Position numbers and translations under genes: made by a program
Shown: positions 40,572 to 50,358 of the stretch, piece by piece
Position numbering within the stretch: position 1 is the stretch's first letter
Layout: each line of letters opens with the position of its first letter
Notes under the pieces: model-generated
Told to the model about the DNA's origin: nothing
Seen by the model: the letters and a program-made list of their open reading frames with translations, nothing else
Database searches by the model: none
Source: an uncultured Collinsella sp.
Lineage (GTDB): Bacteria; Actinomycetota; Coriobacteriia; Coriobacteriales; Coriobacteriaceae
Direction of reading: 5' to 3'
NCBI GenBank assembly: GCA_900541135.1
Contig: UQIG01000002.1
Coordinates: forward strand, 1 to 64,000
Length of the DNA: 64,000 nucleotides

Positions 40572-41333
40572 ATGAGCGGTATTTCTATCAAGCAGAACGG
40601 GAGGCCAATGAACGCATCAGCGATAAAGTTATCAAAGGTGTCAAAGCGCTACGGGAGACGGCGCGTTTTGCATGACGTTTCCTTCGAGGTGCATCAGTCT
40701 GAGCTCCTTGCCCTTGTTGGTGCAAACGGGGCGGGTAAAAGCACGCTTATTAAAATAGTGCTGGGCCTCTGCGAGCCGTCGTCGGGGAGCGTGGAGCTCT
40801 TTGGAGGCAAGTCGAAAAAAGACCTGAGCCTGATGCGGACGCGTGTCGGCTATGTGCCAGATTCCAGCGGAGCATACCAATCTCTCAGCGCGGTTGAGAA
40901 TCTTAAAATCCGATGTGCGGAATGGGGGCTTGATGAGAAACGTGAGGTTCCTCGCGTCTTGGGCCTAGTCGGGCTGGACGTCGATGAGAAAAAGAGCGTG
41001 AGCAGTTTTTCTCTGGGAATGAAACGGCGGCTGGATATAGCTACGGCTTTGTTGGGTGACACTGACCTGCTTATTTTTGATGAGCCAGCAAACGGTTTGG
41101 ACCCGCTGGGCATCGAGAGTATATGGGCCCTTATCGGTCGATTGAATCGAGAACAGGGTAAGACCATGCTCATCTCTAGCCATGATTTGGATGAGTTGGC
41201 ATCAGTTGCAACAAGTTGCGTGTTTATTCATGACGGCGAACTGCTGAAAAAGGAATCGATGGACGTCATAAGGGATGAGGCGTCGTCCCTAAAAGAGTAT
41301 TACAGGCGCTTGATGAAGGCGGTCTCGCTATGA
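40572..41333 (+). CDS. ABC transporter ATP-binding protein (ABC-2 type)
   Basis: 253-aa ATPase of the BcrA/NatA/LanF group. Walker A GANGAGKST, signature FSLGMKRRLDIATALL, Walker B LLIFDEPANGLD and SSHDLDE are all intact. GAAGGAAC precedes ATG 40572. Two membrane genes follow with overlapping starts, so the three form an exporter, in this family often conferring immunity to bacteriocins or resistance to peptide antibiotics. A TATCG-type dyad upstream suggests control by the XRE gene before it. Confidence 0.88.
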   Translation: MSGISIKQNGRPMNASAIKLSKVSKRYGRRRVLHDVSFEVHQSELLALVGANGAGKSTLIKIVLGLCEPSSGSVELFGGKSKKDLSLMRTRVGYVPDSSGAYQSLSAVENLKIRCAEWGLDEKREVPRVLGLVGLDVDEKKSVSSFSLGMKRRLDIATALLGDTDLLIFDEPANGLDPLGIESIWALIGRLNREQGKTMLISSHDLDELASVATSCVFIHDGELLKKESMDVIRDEASSLKEYYRRLMKAVSL

Positions 41334-42154
41334 AGCGGGCGATCCATCCCATAAAGGCAGATATGATGCGTTTGCACAGGATGTTTCCGGCGAAGTTTGG
41401 TCTTGCGCTTATTCTGGCGTTCGGCCTTCTCTTCGGTGTCTTTCTAAAAAACGGAACAACGTTGCTCGCCTTTGGCAATAGCGTTTTTGGGGAGGTTATT
41501 GGTTTCTGCTGGAATGTAATCGATCCTTCTGCACCCGATGAGTCCCTTGTGCGCAGTGCTTTTGCCGGCACGTCTCTGTTCGTTCCGCTCATCGTTTGCC
41601 TGGCGATTTTACAGGAGCGCGGCTATGAAGAGGGACACCGAATTTCTTCAGCAAGAGGTCTTACCCGCTTTAATGGGGTCCTAGCACATGTGCTTTCGTC
41701 TGCTTTAATAATTGGCGCAGCATATAGTGCGCTTTGCCTTCTTCTTTTTGCAATAGCGATAACACGTGGAGGGCAAAACTATGCGCATAGCATGCTGGCT
41801 GCATTTTTGCCCGCAATGATAATCAACGCCGTATTGGTGATATCGGTTGCGTTGGAGACGGTAACCATCTATCGGATTACAAGCAGCGCTGTATTTAGCG
41901 GGGCTGTGATAATAATCGGATTTGTCATGAGCTTGACGCTCTACGGAACTTACCTTCAGGCGCCCATACCGTCCTTGCGATGGATTTTCCTTCTTCCGGG
42001 GCCGTATCTTGGAGTCGGAAGTGCTCTTGGGTATAGCGATATGGGGCAGCTGACGCTTCTGGGATATGGCGTGGCAGCCAGCTGTCTATCGGTATTGATT
42101 TACGCTCTCGTGAGCTTTCGCGCTGGGGGTGTGTTCAATGGCTCGTCAGATTAA
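41330..42154 (+). CDS. ABC-2 type permease subunit
   Basis: 274-aa protein with six hydrophobic segments (~20-38, 75-98, 115-145, 158-180, 188-210, 240-262), typical of ABC-2/LanE-LanG exporter subunits. Its ATG overlaps the ATPase stop (ATGA). Low GC relative to the flanks. It forms the transmembrane part with the next gene. Confidence 0.8.
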   Translation: MKRAIHPIKADMMRLHRMFPAKFGLALILAFGLLFGVFLKNGTTLLAFGNSVFGEVIGFCWNVIDPSAPDESLVRSAFAGTSLFVPLIVCLAILQERGYEEGHRISSARGLTRFNGVLAHVLSSALIIGAAYSALCLLLFAIAITRGGQNYAHSMLAAFLPAMIINAVLVISVALETVTIYRITSSAVFSGAVIIIGFVMSLTLYGTYLQAPIPSLRWIFLLPGPYLGVGSALGYSDMGQLTLLGYGVAASCLSVLIYALVSFRAGGVFNGSSD

Positions 42155-42956
42155 AAGACTTCTCCAGTCAGAATGGAAGCATGCGAGCAAATGGGCGTAC
42201 GCCTTAATCCTGGTAATTTATGCGTGCATGGTGGTATTGCAGCTTAATTCTTTCCCGATGTGGTTCTGTAGCCTCCGTGAGAACAGTTTCTTGGGCTTTT
42301 TCCCAGACCCGACGCTTCGGCTATCGGCAGAGGATGTCCTTCTATTTGGTAATACAGGGGTTTTTCGCGGTCTGCTTTTCAACGTAGCCCCGTTGGCTCA
42401 TGCATTGTTCTTTCCGTTCATCGCGGCTTGCATTGTGCCGCGCTTTGTCAGTTCGGGCTTTATTGAGGAACCGTGGGGGTTGTCGGAGGCTCGGGGAGGG
42501 AAGCGTGTGTGCGCTATCGTTGCTCGAGTGGTGCTGTCTTCTTTTGCCCTTTTGGACGCGTTTATCCTGTCGAGTGTCGTTTTGTACTGTCTTAACTGCG
42601 TAATCGTTCTGGATGCTCAGCAGTATTTCAACCTGCATGTATTTTGCTATCGACTTGTTCTTGCTGCCGCTGCCTGCCTTGCATACGTGGTCTCTTGCGT
42701 GATCGCTGTTTCCTATTTTGGGTCCGGCTTCGGTCCGATTGGCATGCTGTTGCTTGTCAACGTTGTAGCGATCTACATACAGATCGGGGCCAATTCCATG
42801 ATTCCGCTTCCAGCCTCGATGCTCATGTGGATTTGTGGCGTGACCCCGTTGGGGAATAGTCAATGCATTTCGATTCTAATTGACTGCCTAATAAACGTAG
42901 CAAGCGTTTTTGCCATTTGCTTTACCGTCGACCGATTGCGGTCGAGATTTCTTTGA
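42138..42956 (+). CDS. Second ABC-2 type permease subunit
   Basis: 272-aa membrane protein beginning MARQIKRLLQSEWKHASKW, with six hydrophobic segments, one of them VLSSFALLDAFILSSVVLY. ATG 42138 overlaps the upstream gene by 17 bases, nine bases after a GGGGG tract; GTG 42129 is an alternative. Two paralogous permeases plus one ATPase recall lantibiotic-immunity LanFEG systems. Confidence 0.78.
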   Translation: MARQIKRLLQSEWKHASKWAYALILVIYACMVVLQLNSFPMWFCSLRENSFLGFFPDPTLRLSAEDVLLFGNTGVFRGLLFNVAPLAHALFFPFIAACIVPRFVSSGFIEEPWGLSEARGGKRVCAIVARVVLSSFALLDAFILSSVVLYCLNCVIVLDAQQYFNLHVFCYRLVLAAAACLAYVVSCVIAVSYFGSGFGPIGMLLLVNVVAIYIQIGANSMIPLPASMLMWICGVTPLGNSQCISILIDCLINVASVFAICFTVDRLRSRFL

Positions 42957-42996
42957 TTGTTTGTGAGGGATGATCATACCGAGCATACCAAATATA

Positions 42997-43029
42997 GGGG
43001 GGCGGGCACCGTGGCTGGTGTCCGCCCCC
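42997..43029. terminator. Bidirectional terminator-like hairpin
   Basis: AGGGGGGCGGGCACC pairs with GGTGTCCGCCCCCT, between the convergent ABC operon and amidotransferase gene. The T stretch is short on both sides. Confidence 0.6.
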
Positions 43030-43066
43030 TCTGGCTTAGGAGGCTTTAACCTGAGTGATTCGCGAG

Positions 43067-43876
43067 CTAACGGGCCTGCTTAACCTTTGCCGCTGCCTCG
43101 ACAAACGACTTCCACAGGTTAAAGTCGGTCTCGAGCGTCTTCCACGTGTACTCAGGGTGCCATTGCACGCCCAGGCAGAAAGGCTGGCCTTCGACCTCGA
43201 TGCACTCGGGAACGCCGTCGGTTGCCTTGGCGACCAAGCGCGTGCTTTTACCCAGACGGTCGACGCAGCAGTGATGTGCCGAGTTGGTCTGGATCAGCCT
43301 GTGCCCGCCAACCGCGCGCTCCAGCAGCGAGCCCGGCACGACCTCGACGGGGTGCACGGGATCGTTGAGCACGTGGGTATGGCGCCACTGCGTGCGGCCC
43401 TCGCGCGCACCCAGGCTCGGCACGTCCATGCACAGGGTGCCGCCGGTGGCGACATTGAGCAGCTGCGTGCCTCGGCAGGTGGTAAAGAGCGGCTTCTTGG
43501 CGCGAAGCACCTCGCCGACCAGCTTAAACTCAAAGCTATCGCGAATCTCGCAGCAGAGGGTGGGATCGTAGGGTCGATCATCGCCCCAACGTTTGGGATT
43601 GACGTCGGGGCCGCCGGGGATGGCGATGCCGTCGGCGATATCAACGTAATGACGGATGACCTCAATGTCCTCGGTGATGGACATCTGCAGCGGCAGGCCG
43701 CCAGCGGCAAGGATGGCATCGACAAAGACACTTGCGATTTCCTCGTTGGGGGAGAGCATCTCGGTTAAAAATGGCTCTGCCTCTTCCCAGCGCGGTGCGA
43801 CGAGGATGAGTGGGCGGTCGGCGGGGGCGACGTCGACGTGCGGGGTGTAGGACGATGAAGTGCGAGTTCCGATCAT
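43067..43876 (-). CDS. Class I glutamine amidotransferase-like hydrolase (peptidase C26)
   Basis: 269-aa PuuD/gamma-glutamyl hydrolase-type protein. Nucleophile Cys in LFTTCRGTQLLNVATGGTL, and the His/Glu pair in LGVQWHPEYTW complete the catalytic triad; ADGIAIPGGPDVNP is the family N-terminal block. It is last in a minus-strand set with a glutamate/glutamine-type importer (51 bases after the ATPase), so it probably cleaves an imported gamma-glutamyl compound. Ribosome site modest. Confidence 0.87.
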   Translation of the reverse strand: MIGTRTSSSYTPHVDVAPADRPLILVAPRWEEAEPFLTEMLSPNEEIASVFVDAILAAGGLPLQMSITEDIEVIRHYVDIADGIAIPGGPDVNPKRWGDDRPYDPTLCCEIRDSFEFKLVGEVLRAKKPLFTTCRGTQLLNVATGGTLCMDVPSLGAREGRTQWRHTHVLNDPVHPVEVVPGSLLERAVGGHRLIQTNSAHHCCVDRLGKSTRLVAKATDGVPECIEVEGQPFCLGVQWHPEYTWKTLETDFNLWKSFVEAAAKVKQAR

Positions 43877-43927
43877 AGGTGTAACTTTCGAGTTTGGATG
43901 GGCATGGCGGGCGGGTGGGCGGTCTGG

Positions 43928-44692
<765 letters not shown>

Positions 44693-44728
44693 GGTACTCG
44701 GCTCCTTATGACTCGAAATGGTAAGGCG

Positions 44729-45562
44729 TTAGCGGATGATGGTCGCGCCGGTCTTGTGTGAAACATAGACAGCGGCCTTGTTAATCGCGACGTTGATGAG
44801 GATGTAGATGACCGCGATCACCAGGTAGACCGACACGAGGGCGTCATAGTTGGTAATGAGCACGCGGGCGTTTTGCATGAGGTCGGGGTAGCTCACCACG
44901 TAGGCGACGGTGGTGTCTTTGACTACGACCACGAGCTGCGAAATCAACGACGGAATGATAAACCGAATAGCCTGCGGCAACACGATTTTAAAGGTGATTT
45001 TAGCCTTGGAGAGACCGAGCGCTTGGGCGGCTTCGACCTGGCCGCGCGGCACGGCATTGACGCCGGCGCGGAAAATCTCGGCAAGTACGCCGGCTGCAGC
45101 GAGCGCAACGGGAAGCGTGAGCATCCAAAACGACGGCAGCGCGATCTTGTACTGGGGCAGCACCAAAAAGAAGAAGTAGATGAACAGCAGGCTCGGCACG
45201 CCGCGGAAGAAATCGGTGAGCACGCGGCAGACCAGCTGCAGCGGCTTGATGTCGCTCGTGCGGCCGAGCATGAGAGCGAGGCCCAGCACCAGCGCGATGG
45301 CGCCAGCGGTGAGTGCGACTTTAACGGTGCCCTCAAAGCCGGCAAGCAAGAACTTCCAGGTGGTGAGGTGCGTAAAGAAATACCAATAGTGGACCGAAAG
45401 CTGGCCGGTCACATAAAAGCGCTGCAGTACCAGGGCGACGAGCGCGGCGACGGCGACGAGTGAGATGGCGGTGCCGATGCGAATCTTGGCGCGCATCTTG
45501 GGGCCGGGAGCCTCGTAGAGCGCATCACGCATGGTAAGCGCAGGGGAGGAATGCTTGCTCAT
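44729..45562 (-). CDS. Amino-acid ABC transporter permease
   Basis: 277-aa permease with the family EAA-like loop AGVNAVPRGQVEAAQALGLS and about five membrane helices after an N-terminal cytoplasmic tail (~1-30). ATG overlaps the stop of the upstream permease by four bases (ATGA). Partner of the 219-aa permease, as in GluC/GluD. Confidence 0.9.
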   Translation of the reverse strand: MSKHSSPALTMRDALYEAPGPKMRAKIRIGTAISLVAVAALVALVLQRFYVTGQLSVHYWYFFTHLTTWKFLLAGFEGTVKVALTAGAIALVLGLALMLGRTSDIKPLQLVCRVLTDFFRGVPSLLFIYFFFLVLPQYKIALPSFWMLTLPVALAAAGVLAEIFRAGVNAVPRGQVEAAQALGLSKAKITFKIVLPQAIRFIIPSLISQLVVVVKDTTVAYVVSYPDLMQNARVLITNYDALVSVYLVIAVIYILINVAINKAAVYVSHKTGATIIR

Positions 45563-46218
45563 CGGAGGATCCTCACCTTCTTATCGATATAGTTGCCAAT
45601 GTGGCTTACCACAAAGGCCGTGCCCAGGTAGCCGAGCGCCGAGATAAAGAACGCGGCGACGCCGCCAAGTGAGCGCGTGTTGATGTAGCTCACCACGCCG
45701 GTGAGCTCCTGCGGCTTAAGCGGCACCTGGCTGCCGAGCGCGGTGGTGAGCATGACGGCGATAAAGAGGTTGGTCATGGGCAGCACGCTCGAGCGCAGTG
45801 CCTGCGGAATCACGATCTTGGCGAGGATGCGATTGAAGCTCATGCCGAGTGAACGTGCGGCTTCCACCTGGCCGACGCCGACGGTGTTGATGCCGCTCAT
45901 AAAGTTCTCGGAGCCAAAGGCCGAGCCCAAAAGGACCGTGGCGACGATAACGCAGGTGCGGTAGGGCAGGACGACCTTGAGCGGCGGCAGCGCATAGACG
46001 ACGATGATGAGCAGTGCGATGCCTGGGATGTTACGGAAGACCTGGACATACAGGTCGCCAAAGACGCGCAGCGGCTTGAGCGGCGACACGCGCATCACGG
46101 TGACGGCGACGGCCAGCACCATGGCGATGGCAAACGACTCAAGCGTCATGCCCCAGGTTGCTAGCAGCGCGTCGATATAGTTCTGGCCATAGAGCGACCA
46201 GAGCTCGGAGAGACTCAT
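45559..46218 (-). CDS. Amino-acid ABC transporter permease
   Basis: 219-aa permease with MSGINTVGVGQVEAARSLGM as its EAA-like loop and five membrane helices. GGGAGG precedes ATG 46218. It is 138 bases after the binding-protein gene, a gap that holds a small hairpin (46246-46270). Confidence 0.9.
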   Translation of the reverse strand: MSLSELWSLYGQNYIDALLATWGMTLESFAIAMVLAVAVTVMRVSPLKPLRVFGDLYVQVFRNIPGIALLIIVVYALPPLKVVLPYRTCVIVATVLLGSAFGSENFMSGINTVGVGQVEAARSLGMSFNRILAKIVIPQALRSSVLPMTNLFIAVMLTTALGSQVPLKPQELTGVVSYINTRSLGGVAAFFISALGYLGTAFVVSHIGNYIDKKVRILR

Positions 46219-46245
46219 GCGGACCTCCCGCCGATAAGGAAAGGG

Positions 46246-46270
46246 GCTCCCGTGTGTACGGAAGCCCCGA
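46246..46270 (-). terminator. Intercistronic hairpin after the binding-protein gene
   Basis: GGGGCTCCCG and CGGAAGCCCC with one mismatch and a short loop, between the binding-protein gene and the permeases. No T run on the minus strand; probably an mRNA-stabilising or attenuating hairpin that favours high binding-protein expression. Confidence 0.5.
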
Positions 46271-46356
46271 CAACTCAGTGAGGAAACAGTTTACCGCAAT
46301 AAAGCGCACCATGCGTTTCCGTATGGTTTCGTTGCGGTCGTTACCAGGCTCGCTGC

Positions 46357-47352
46357 CTAGGCGCCGATCTCGGGCAGCTCGGGAACATTGGTGTCGCCCG
46401 TACGGTCGCCGATGCAGATCTGCCACAGCTCGGTCCAGGTGCCATCATCCTCGATCTTCTTAAGGAAGTCGTTGACAAAGGCGACGCCGTCGGAATCGAG
46501 CGGCAGACCGATGCCATAGGGCTCCTTGCTGCCGAAGGGCTTGCCGGCGATCTTGTATTTACCGGGCTCGCGGACCAGGGCACTCTGCTGCATGTTGTTA
46601 TCGATGACGTAGGCGTCAACGCGGCTCTGCTGGAGTGCCTGGCGGGCCTCCTCGTCGGTCTTGAACTCCTGTTGGCTGGCCTTGGGGGCGAACTCCTCCA
46701 GGATGGCGGGGCCGTTGGAGCCGGACTGGACGGCGACGTTCTTATCGGCCAGGTCGTCGACGCTCTTGATGTCGTCGTTGTCGGCGAGCACCAGGATGGC
46801 CTGCTGCGTGTAGTAGTAGGGGCCGGCGAAGGAGACGAGCTTCTTGCGTTCGTCAGTGATGGTGTAGGTGGCAAAGACAGCGTCGACCTGGCCGTTCTGC
46901 AGGACGGACTCGCGCGTATCCGAGGTCACCTGGGTGATCTCGACCTTGTTCTCGCCCAGAATGTAGTTGGACAGGAGCTGTGCGATACCGGCATCGAAGC
47001 CGCGGGTCTGATCGTCTTTCTCGTTGAGGAGGGAGAAGAGCGTGGAGGTCTGAACGCCACCGATCTTAAAGACGCCGGCGTCCTTGACGGCGGTCGCCCA
47101 GGCGCTGGCGGCGATGGCGTCGTCATCGGCCTTGGGGCCGTTGTCGACGAGCTTGTCGAATGCCTTGGCATCGAGCGTGGCGGAAACCTCGGTATCCTCG
47201 GAGCTCTTGGAAGAGCCGGCGGCGGAACCCTTGTCGGCCTCGGCGCTGGTGTCGGAGCAGCCGGCAAGACCAAGGCCGGCGACGGTTGCGAAGGTGGCGG
47301 CAACGAAGCCGCGGCGGTCGAGAACGACCTGCTGGGAGAGGTTCTTGCTCAT
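46357..47352 (-). CDS. Amino-acid ABC transporter substrate-binding lipoprotein
   Basis: 331-aa extracytoplasmic binding protein. The leader has an RR motif (LDRRGFVAATFATVAGLGLAGC) ending in a lipobox LAGC, so it is lipid-anchored and possibly Tat-exported. The mature part (~110-320) is an SBP_bac_3 domain: GFDAGIAQLLSNYILG, DAVFATYTITDERKKLVSFA and GPYYYTQQAILV, typical of glutamate-binding proteins. AAAGGTG precedes ATG 47352, behind a clear promoter. Confidence 0.9.
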   Translation of the reverse strand: MSKNLSQQVVLDRRGFVAATFATVAGLGLAGCSDTSAEADKGSAAGSSKSSEDTEVSATLDAKAFDKLVDNGPKADDDAIAASAWATAVKDAGVFKIGGVQTSTLFSLLNEKDDQTRGFDAGIAQLLSNYILGENKVEITQVTSDTRESVLQNGQVDAVFATYTITDERKKLVSFAGPYYYTQQAILVLADNDDIKSVDDLADKNVAVQSGSNGPAILEEFAPKASQQEFKTDEEARQALQQSRVDAYVIDNNMQQSALVREPGKYKIAGKPFGSKEPYGIGLPLDSDGVAFVNDFLKKIEDDGTWTELWQICIGDRTGDTNVPELPEIGA

Positions 47353-47395
47353 GGTAGAACACCTTTCTCAATAAAATCCCTAGCGGTTGAGTAGA

Positions 47396-47425
47396 GTTAT
47401 ACCCTATCGCGCTCAAATGGGTCAA
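47396..47425 (-). promoter_or_regulatory. Sigma70-type promoter of the amino-acid ABC operon
   Basis: On the minus strand TTGACC (47420-47425) and TATAAC (47396-47401) are 18 bases apart, 44 bases before the binding-protein ATG. A good consensus match. Confidence 0.7.
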
Positions 47426-47467
47426 CACGAAATAACTCAGAAACATACTTACCTTATGGGTAATTCT

Positions 47468-47500
47468 ACCTACCAAAAAGGGACAGGCACCTTTGTGGTG
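47468..47500. repeat. GGGAC-loop hairpin, copy G5
   Basis: Arms TACCAAAA and TTTGTGGTG enclose the 13-base loop AGGGACAGGCACC, again keeping GGGACAGG while arms differ from other copies. Confidence 0.6.
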
Positions 47501-47536
47501 GTTCTTGCAGATGCGGCGGCATGCCTTGCTGCTTTG

Positions 47537-47753
47537 TCTCAATCTGTAACAGTTAGACGAGGAAATGGGTTCTACCTGTTACAGATCGAGATTTTCACTT
47601 CAGGGGAATTCGAATGTCTCGATCTGTAACATCTGGATGGCTAAAAGGTCTCTATCTGTTACAGATTGAGACAAAGGTCAGGGACTAAGACGTCTTGTCT
47701 AGATCTGTAACAGTTAGACGGGAATTCGGGCCCTAGATGTTACAGATTGAGAT
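47537..47753. repeat. T array: three tandem palindromes with 25-base loops
   Basis: Hairpins at 47537-47591, 47616-47672 and 47697-47753 share arms TCTCRATCTGTAACA / TGTTACAGATYGAGA and each has exactly 25 bases between TGTAACA and TGTTACA. Repeat starts are 79-81 bases apart. Loops 1 and 3 both begin GTTAGACG. It fills most of the spacer between the ABC operon promoter and dxs. Confidence 0.8.
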
Positions 47754-47770
47754 AATCGCGTCGCGAAAAT

Positions 47771-47808
47771 AAAAACCTCCGCAGGGGTGCTTTCCTTGCG
47801 GAGGTTTT
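47771..47808 (-). terminator. Terminator of dxs
   Basis: AAAACCTCCGCA and TGCGGAGGTTTT, on the minus strand followed by TTTTATTTTCG. A strong Rho-independent terminator touching the dxs stop codon. Confidence 0.85.
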
Positions 47809-47809
47809 C

Positions 47810-49591
47810 TTACTCGTTGAGTAGCCTTGCGGTTTCGGCGGCCATGTTCTCGACCGTCATGCCGTTCTGCGCGAGCAGTTCGTTGGGGTCGTAGCGGTCG
47901 GGGAAGCCCTTGGCGATGCCGAAGGTGCGCGTGCGCACGGGCGTGCAGGCCAGGTAGCACGCGACGCGCTCGCCCCAGCCGCCGTCCAAGATGCCGTCCT
48001 CGAGGGTGACGACAACGCGATGCTCGGCGGCAAGGCTATCGAGGAACTCGCGGTCGAGCTCGGTTGCAAAGCGCGGGTTGACGAGCGTGGCCTCAATACC
48101 GTACTCGGCAGTCAGACGGTTTGCCACGCGCTCACCCAGTTCAAAGAAATCGCCAAGTGCGAGTACGGCAACGTCGCGGCCCTGACGCACCACGTTGTAG
48201 CGAACAGCGCTGTAATCGGTGTCCTCGGCAGGCGCCAGATCGGGGCGGCTTACCAGGCCGATGCCCGGTACGCGGATTGCCACGGGATGCTCGCGGTGGT
48301 CGAGCGACCAGCTCAGCATGGACAGATATTCCTCCATGCAGGCCGGCGCCAAGTAGTGCATGTTGGGAAGACCGCCCAGCATGGAAATATCAAAGAACGA
48401 GAGGTGCGTCTCGGACGTGGTGCCAAAGATTGACGCACCAAACACCAAAATGGTTGCCGGGGCGTCGTTGAGGCACAGGTCGTGCCACAGCTCGTCGTAG
48501 GCGCGCTGCAAAAACGTGCCGTACACACCAAAGACTGGCTTGGCACCCGAGCGCGCAAGCGCGGTGGCAAAGGTCACGGCGTGCTCCTCGGCAATGCCCA
48601 CATCGACGAACTGTTTGCCGGCGGCAGCGCGAAGCTCGGGTGTAAAGCCCATGATGTAGGGCGTGGCGGCCGTGATGCCAACGACCTGTGGATCGCGCTC
48701 GATGGCGGCGCTGAGCGCCTCGCCCGTAATGTCGGCGTAGGTGCGCGGCGCAGGCTCGCTCGGATGGCCCGGACAGAGCTTGCGCCCGGTCGCCATGTCA
48801 AAGGGGCCTACGTGATGCCAGCGCTCGGGGTCGTTTTGGGCCGGCTCAAAGCCCTTGCCCTTGGCGGTGGAGACGTGGAGCACGATGGGGTGGTCGATGT
48901 CGCGCAGCTCCTGCAGCGTGTCGACGAGGGCCAACACATCGTTACCGGCGTCCAGATAGCGGTAGTCGAGCCCCATCGCGCGGAAAACGTTGCGCTCACA
49001 GGTGCCGTTGCTGGCGCGCAGCTCGGCCAGATTGCGATACAGGCCGCCATGGTTCTCGGCGATGGACTGGTCGTTATCGTTGACGATAATGATCAGGTTG
49101 CTATCGAGTTCGGCGGCATTGTTAAAGCCCTCAAACGCCAGGCCGCCCGAAAGCGAGCCGTCGCCAATAACAGTAATGACGTTATACGTGTCGTCCGCCA
49201 GGTCACGAGCGTGCGCCAGGCCGCAGCCCAGGCTCACCGACGTGGAGGTGTGGCCCATGGCGAACAGGTCGTGCTCGGACTCGTCGGGATTGGCAAAGCC
49301 AGAAGCCTCGCCAAAACGTTCCGGATCGATATAGGTATACGCGCGCCCGGTCAGCGCCTTGTGGGCGTAGGTCTGGTGCGAAACGTCAAAGACAATCTTG
49401 TCGATAGGGGAGTTAAACACGCGATGAAGCGCAACCGTAAGCTCAACGACGCCCAGGTTGGGGGCAACGTGTCCGCCGACAGCGGCGGAGCTTTCGAGGA
49501 TGGCGTGGCGAATCTCGCCGCAGAGCAGCGGAAGCTCGGCGCGGTCGAGAGCCTTGACGTCCTCGGGCGTTGTCGTTTGCGTAAGCAGCAT
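47810..49591 (-). CDS. dxs: 1-deoxy-D-xylulose-5-phosphate synthase
   Basis: 593-aa thiamine-diphosphate enzyme making DXP from pyruvate and glyceraldehyde-3-phosphate, the first MEP-pathway step (isoprenoids, thiamine, pyridoxal). The TPP motif GDGSLSGGLAFEGFNN, the early SHQTYAHKALTGR, the transketolase Glu region VGIAEEHAVTFA and the C-terminal domain with LEDGILDGGWGE fit. Shorter by ~25 residues than many Dxs, mainly in the linker. Ribosome site (GGAG) is rather far from ATG 49591. Confidence 0.93.
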   Translation of the reverse strand: MLLTQTTTPEDVKALDRAELPLLCGEIRHAILESSAAVGGHVAPNLGVVELTVALHRVFNSPIDKIVFDVSHQTYAHKALTGRAYTYIDPERFGEASGFANPDESEHDLFAMGHTSTSVSLGCGLAHARDLADDTYNVITVIGDGSLSGGLAFEGFNNAAELDSNLIIIVNDNDQSIAENHGGLYRNLAELRASNGTCERNVFRAMGLDYRYLDAGNDVLALVDTLQELRDIDHPIVLHVSTAKGKGFEPAQNDPERWHHVGPFDMATGRKLCPGHPSEPAPRTYADITGEALSAAIERDPQVVGITAATPYIMGFTPELRAAAGKQFVDVGIAEEHAVTFATALARSGAKPVFGVYGTFLQRAYDELWHDLCLNDAPATILVFGASIFGTTSETHLSFFDISMLGGLPNMHYLAPACMEEYLSMLSWSLDHREHPVAIRVPGIGLVSRPDLAPAEDTDYSAVRYNVVRQGRDVAVLALGDFFELGERVANRLTAEYGIEATLVNPRFATELDREFLDSLAAEHRVVVTLEDGILDGGWGERVACYLACTPVRTRTFGIAKGFPDRYDPNELLAQNGMTVENMAAETARLLNE

Positions 49592-49818
49592 CGTTGTGGG
49601 TTACTCCATGCGAATCGAGCGTCGGCGCTCCCTCGGCCGACACAATTGCACAAGACAGTCTCGCACATTTTGGCGTTTGATATGTGACGGCGGCGCGGTA
49701 ATTCGCCAACTGGTGGGGCAAAACGTTTTGTCCGATGCCATACTGATAGATTCGATGATGATTTTTTCAATACGTGCAGGCCGTGGCTTGCCGCCGTGAG
49801 CCGCTGGAAGGAGGCAGC

Positions 49819-50355
49819 ATGTCCGATGCCGTTCGTGCCGAGAAAATCGCGCACGAGGTCGACGATGCCGCCCGCCAGCTCGCCCAGGCGGGCCGCTTGG
49901 ACCTGACGCGCGAGTTTATCCAGCATGGTGACGTGACGGTCTATGCACATGTGACCTCGGTGGCGCGGGCGAGCCTGTCCTTTGCCGAGCGCTTGGGCCG
50001 TGCTGGCATTTCGGTCGACCGTGCTTCGTTGCTGCGCGGGGCCTTGCTGCACGACTACTTTCTCTATGACTGGCACGATCCCGACCCAAGCCATCGGCTG
50101 CATGGCTTTCGCCACCCGTTTTTTGCTCTGGCGCGTGCGGAGGAAGATTTTGAGCTGACGTCGCGCGAGCGGAATATTATCGTGCGCCATATGTTTCCGC
50201 TGGTGCCGGTGCCGCCGACGTGTCGTGAGGCATGGATTGTGTGCCTGGCAGATAAATGGTGCGCGCTGCGTGAGACAGTCGCCGGCCGCCTGCCGCGCAA
50301 GGACGAGGCGGACGATGGCGTGAGCAGCGAATCGAGTGAAAAGAGGAGAGGGTAG
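49819..50355 (+). CDS. HD-domain phosphohydrolase
   Basis: 178-aa protein with an HD fold: VYAHVTSVARASLSFA (first His), LRGALLHDYFLYDWH (HD pair) and IIVRHMFPLVP/LADKWCALRE (later His and Asp). Such proteins often hydrolyse nucleotides or act in signalling. GGAGG precedes ATG 49819. The next gene starts three bases after its stop, so the two form an operon. Confidence 0.83.
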   Translation: MSDAVRAEKIAHEVDDAARQLAQAGRLDLTREFIQHGDVTVYAHVTSVARASLSFAERLGRAGISVDRASLLRGALLHDYFLYDWHDPDPSHRLHGFRHPFFALARAEEDFELTSRERNIIVRHMFPLVPVPPTCREAWIVCLADKWCALRETVAGRLPRKDEADDGVSSESSEKRRG

Positions 50356-50358
50356 ACG

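Noticed and set aside
47537..47753. A short CRISPR array
   Set aside because: Only three units, palindromic repeats on both sides of each 25-base segment, and no cas genes; the geometry is that of hairpins.
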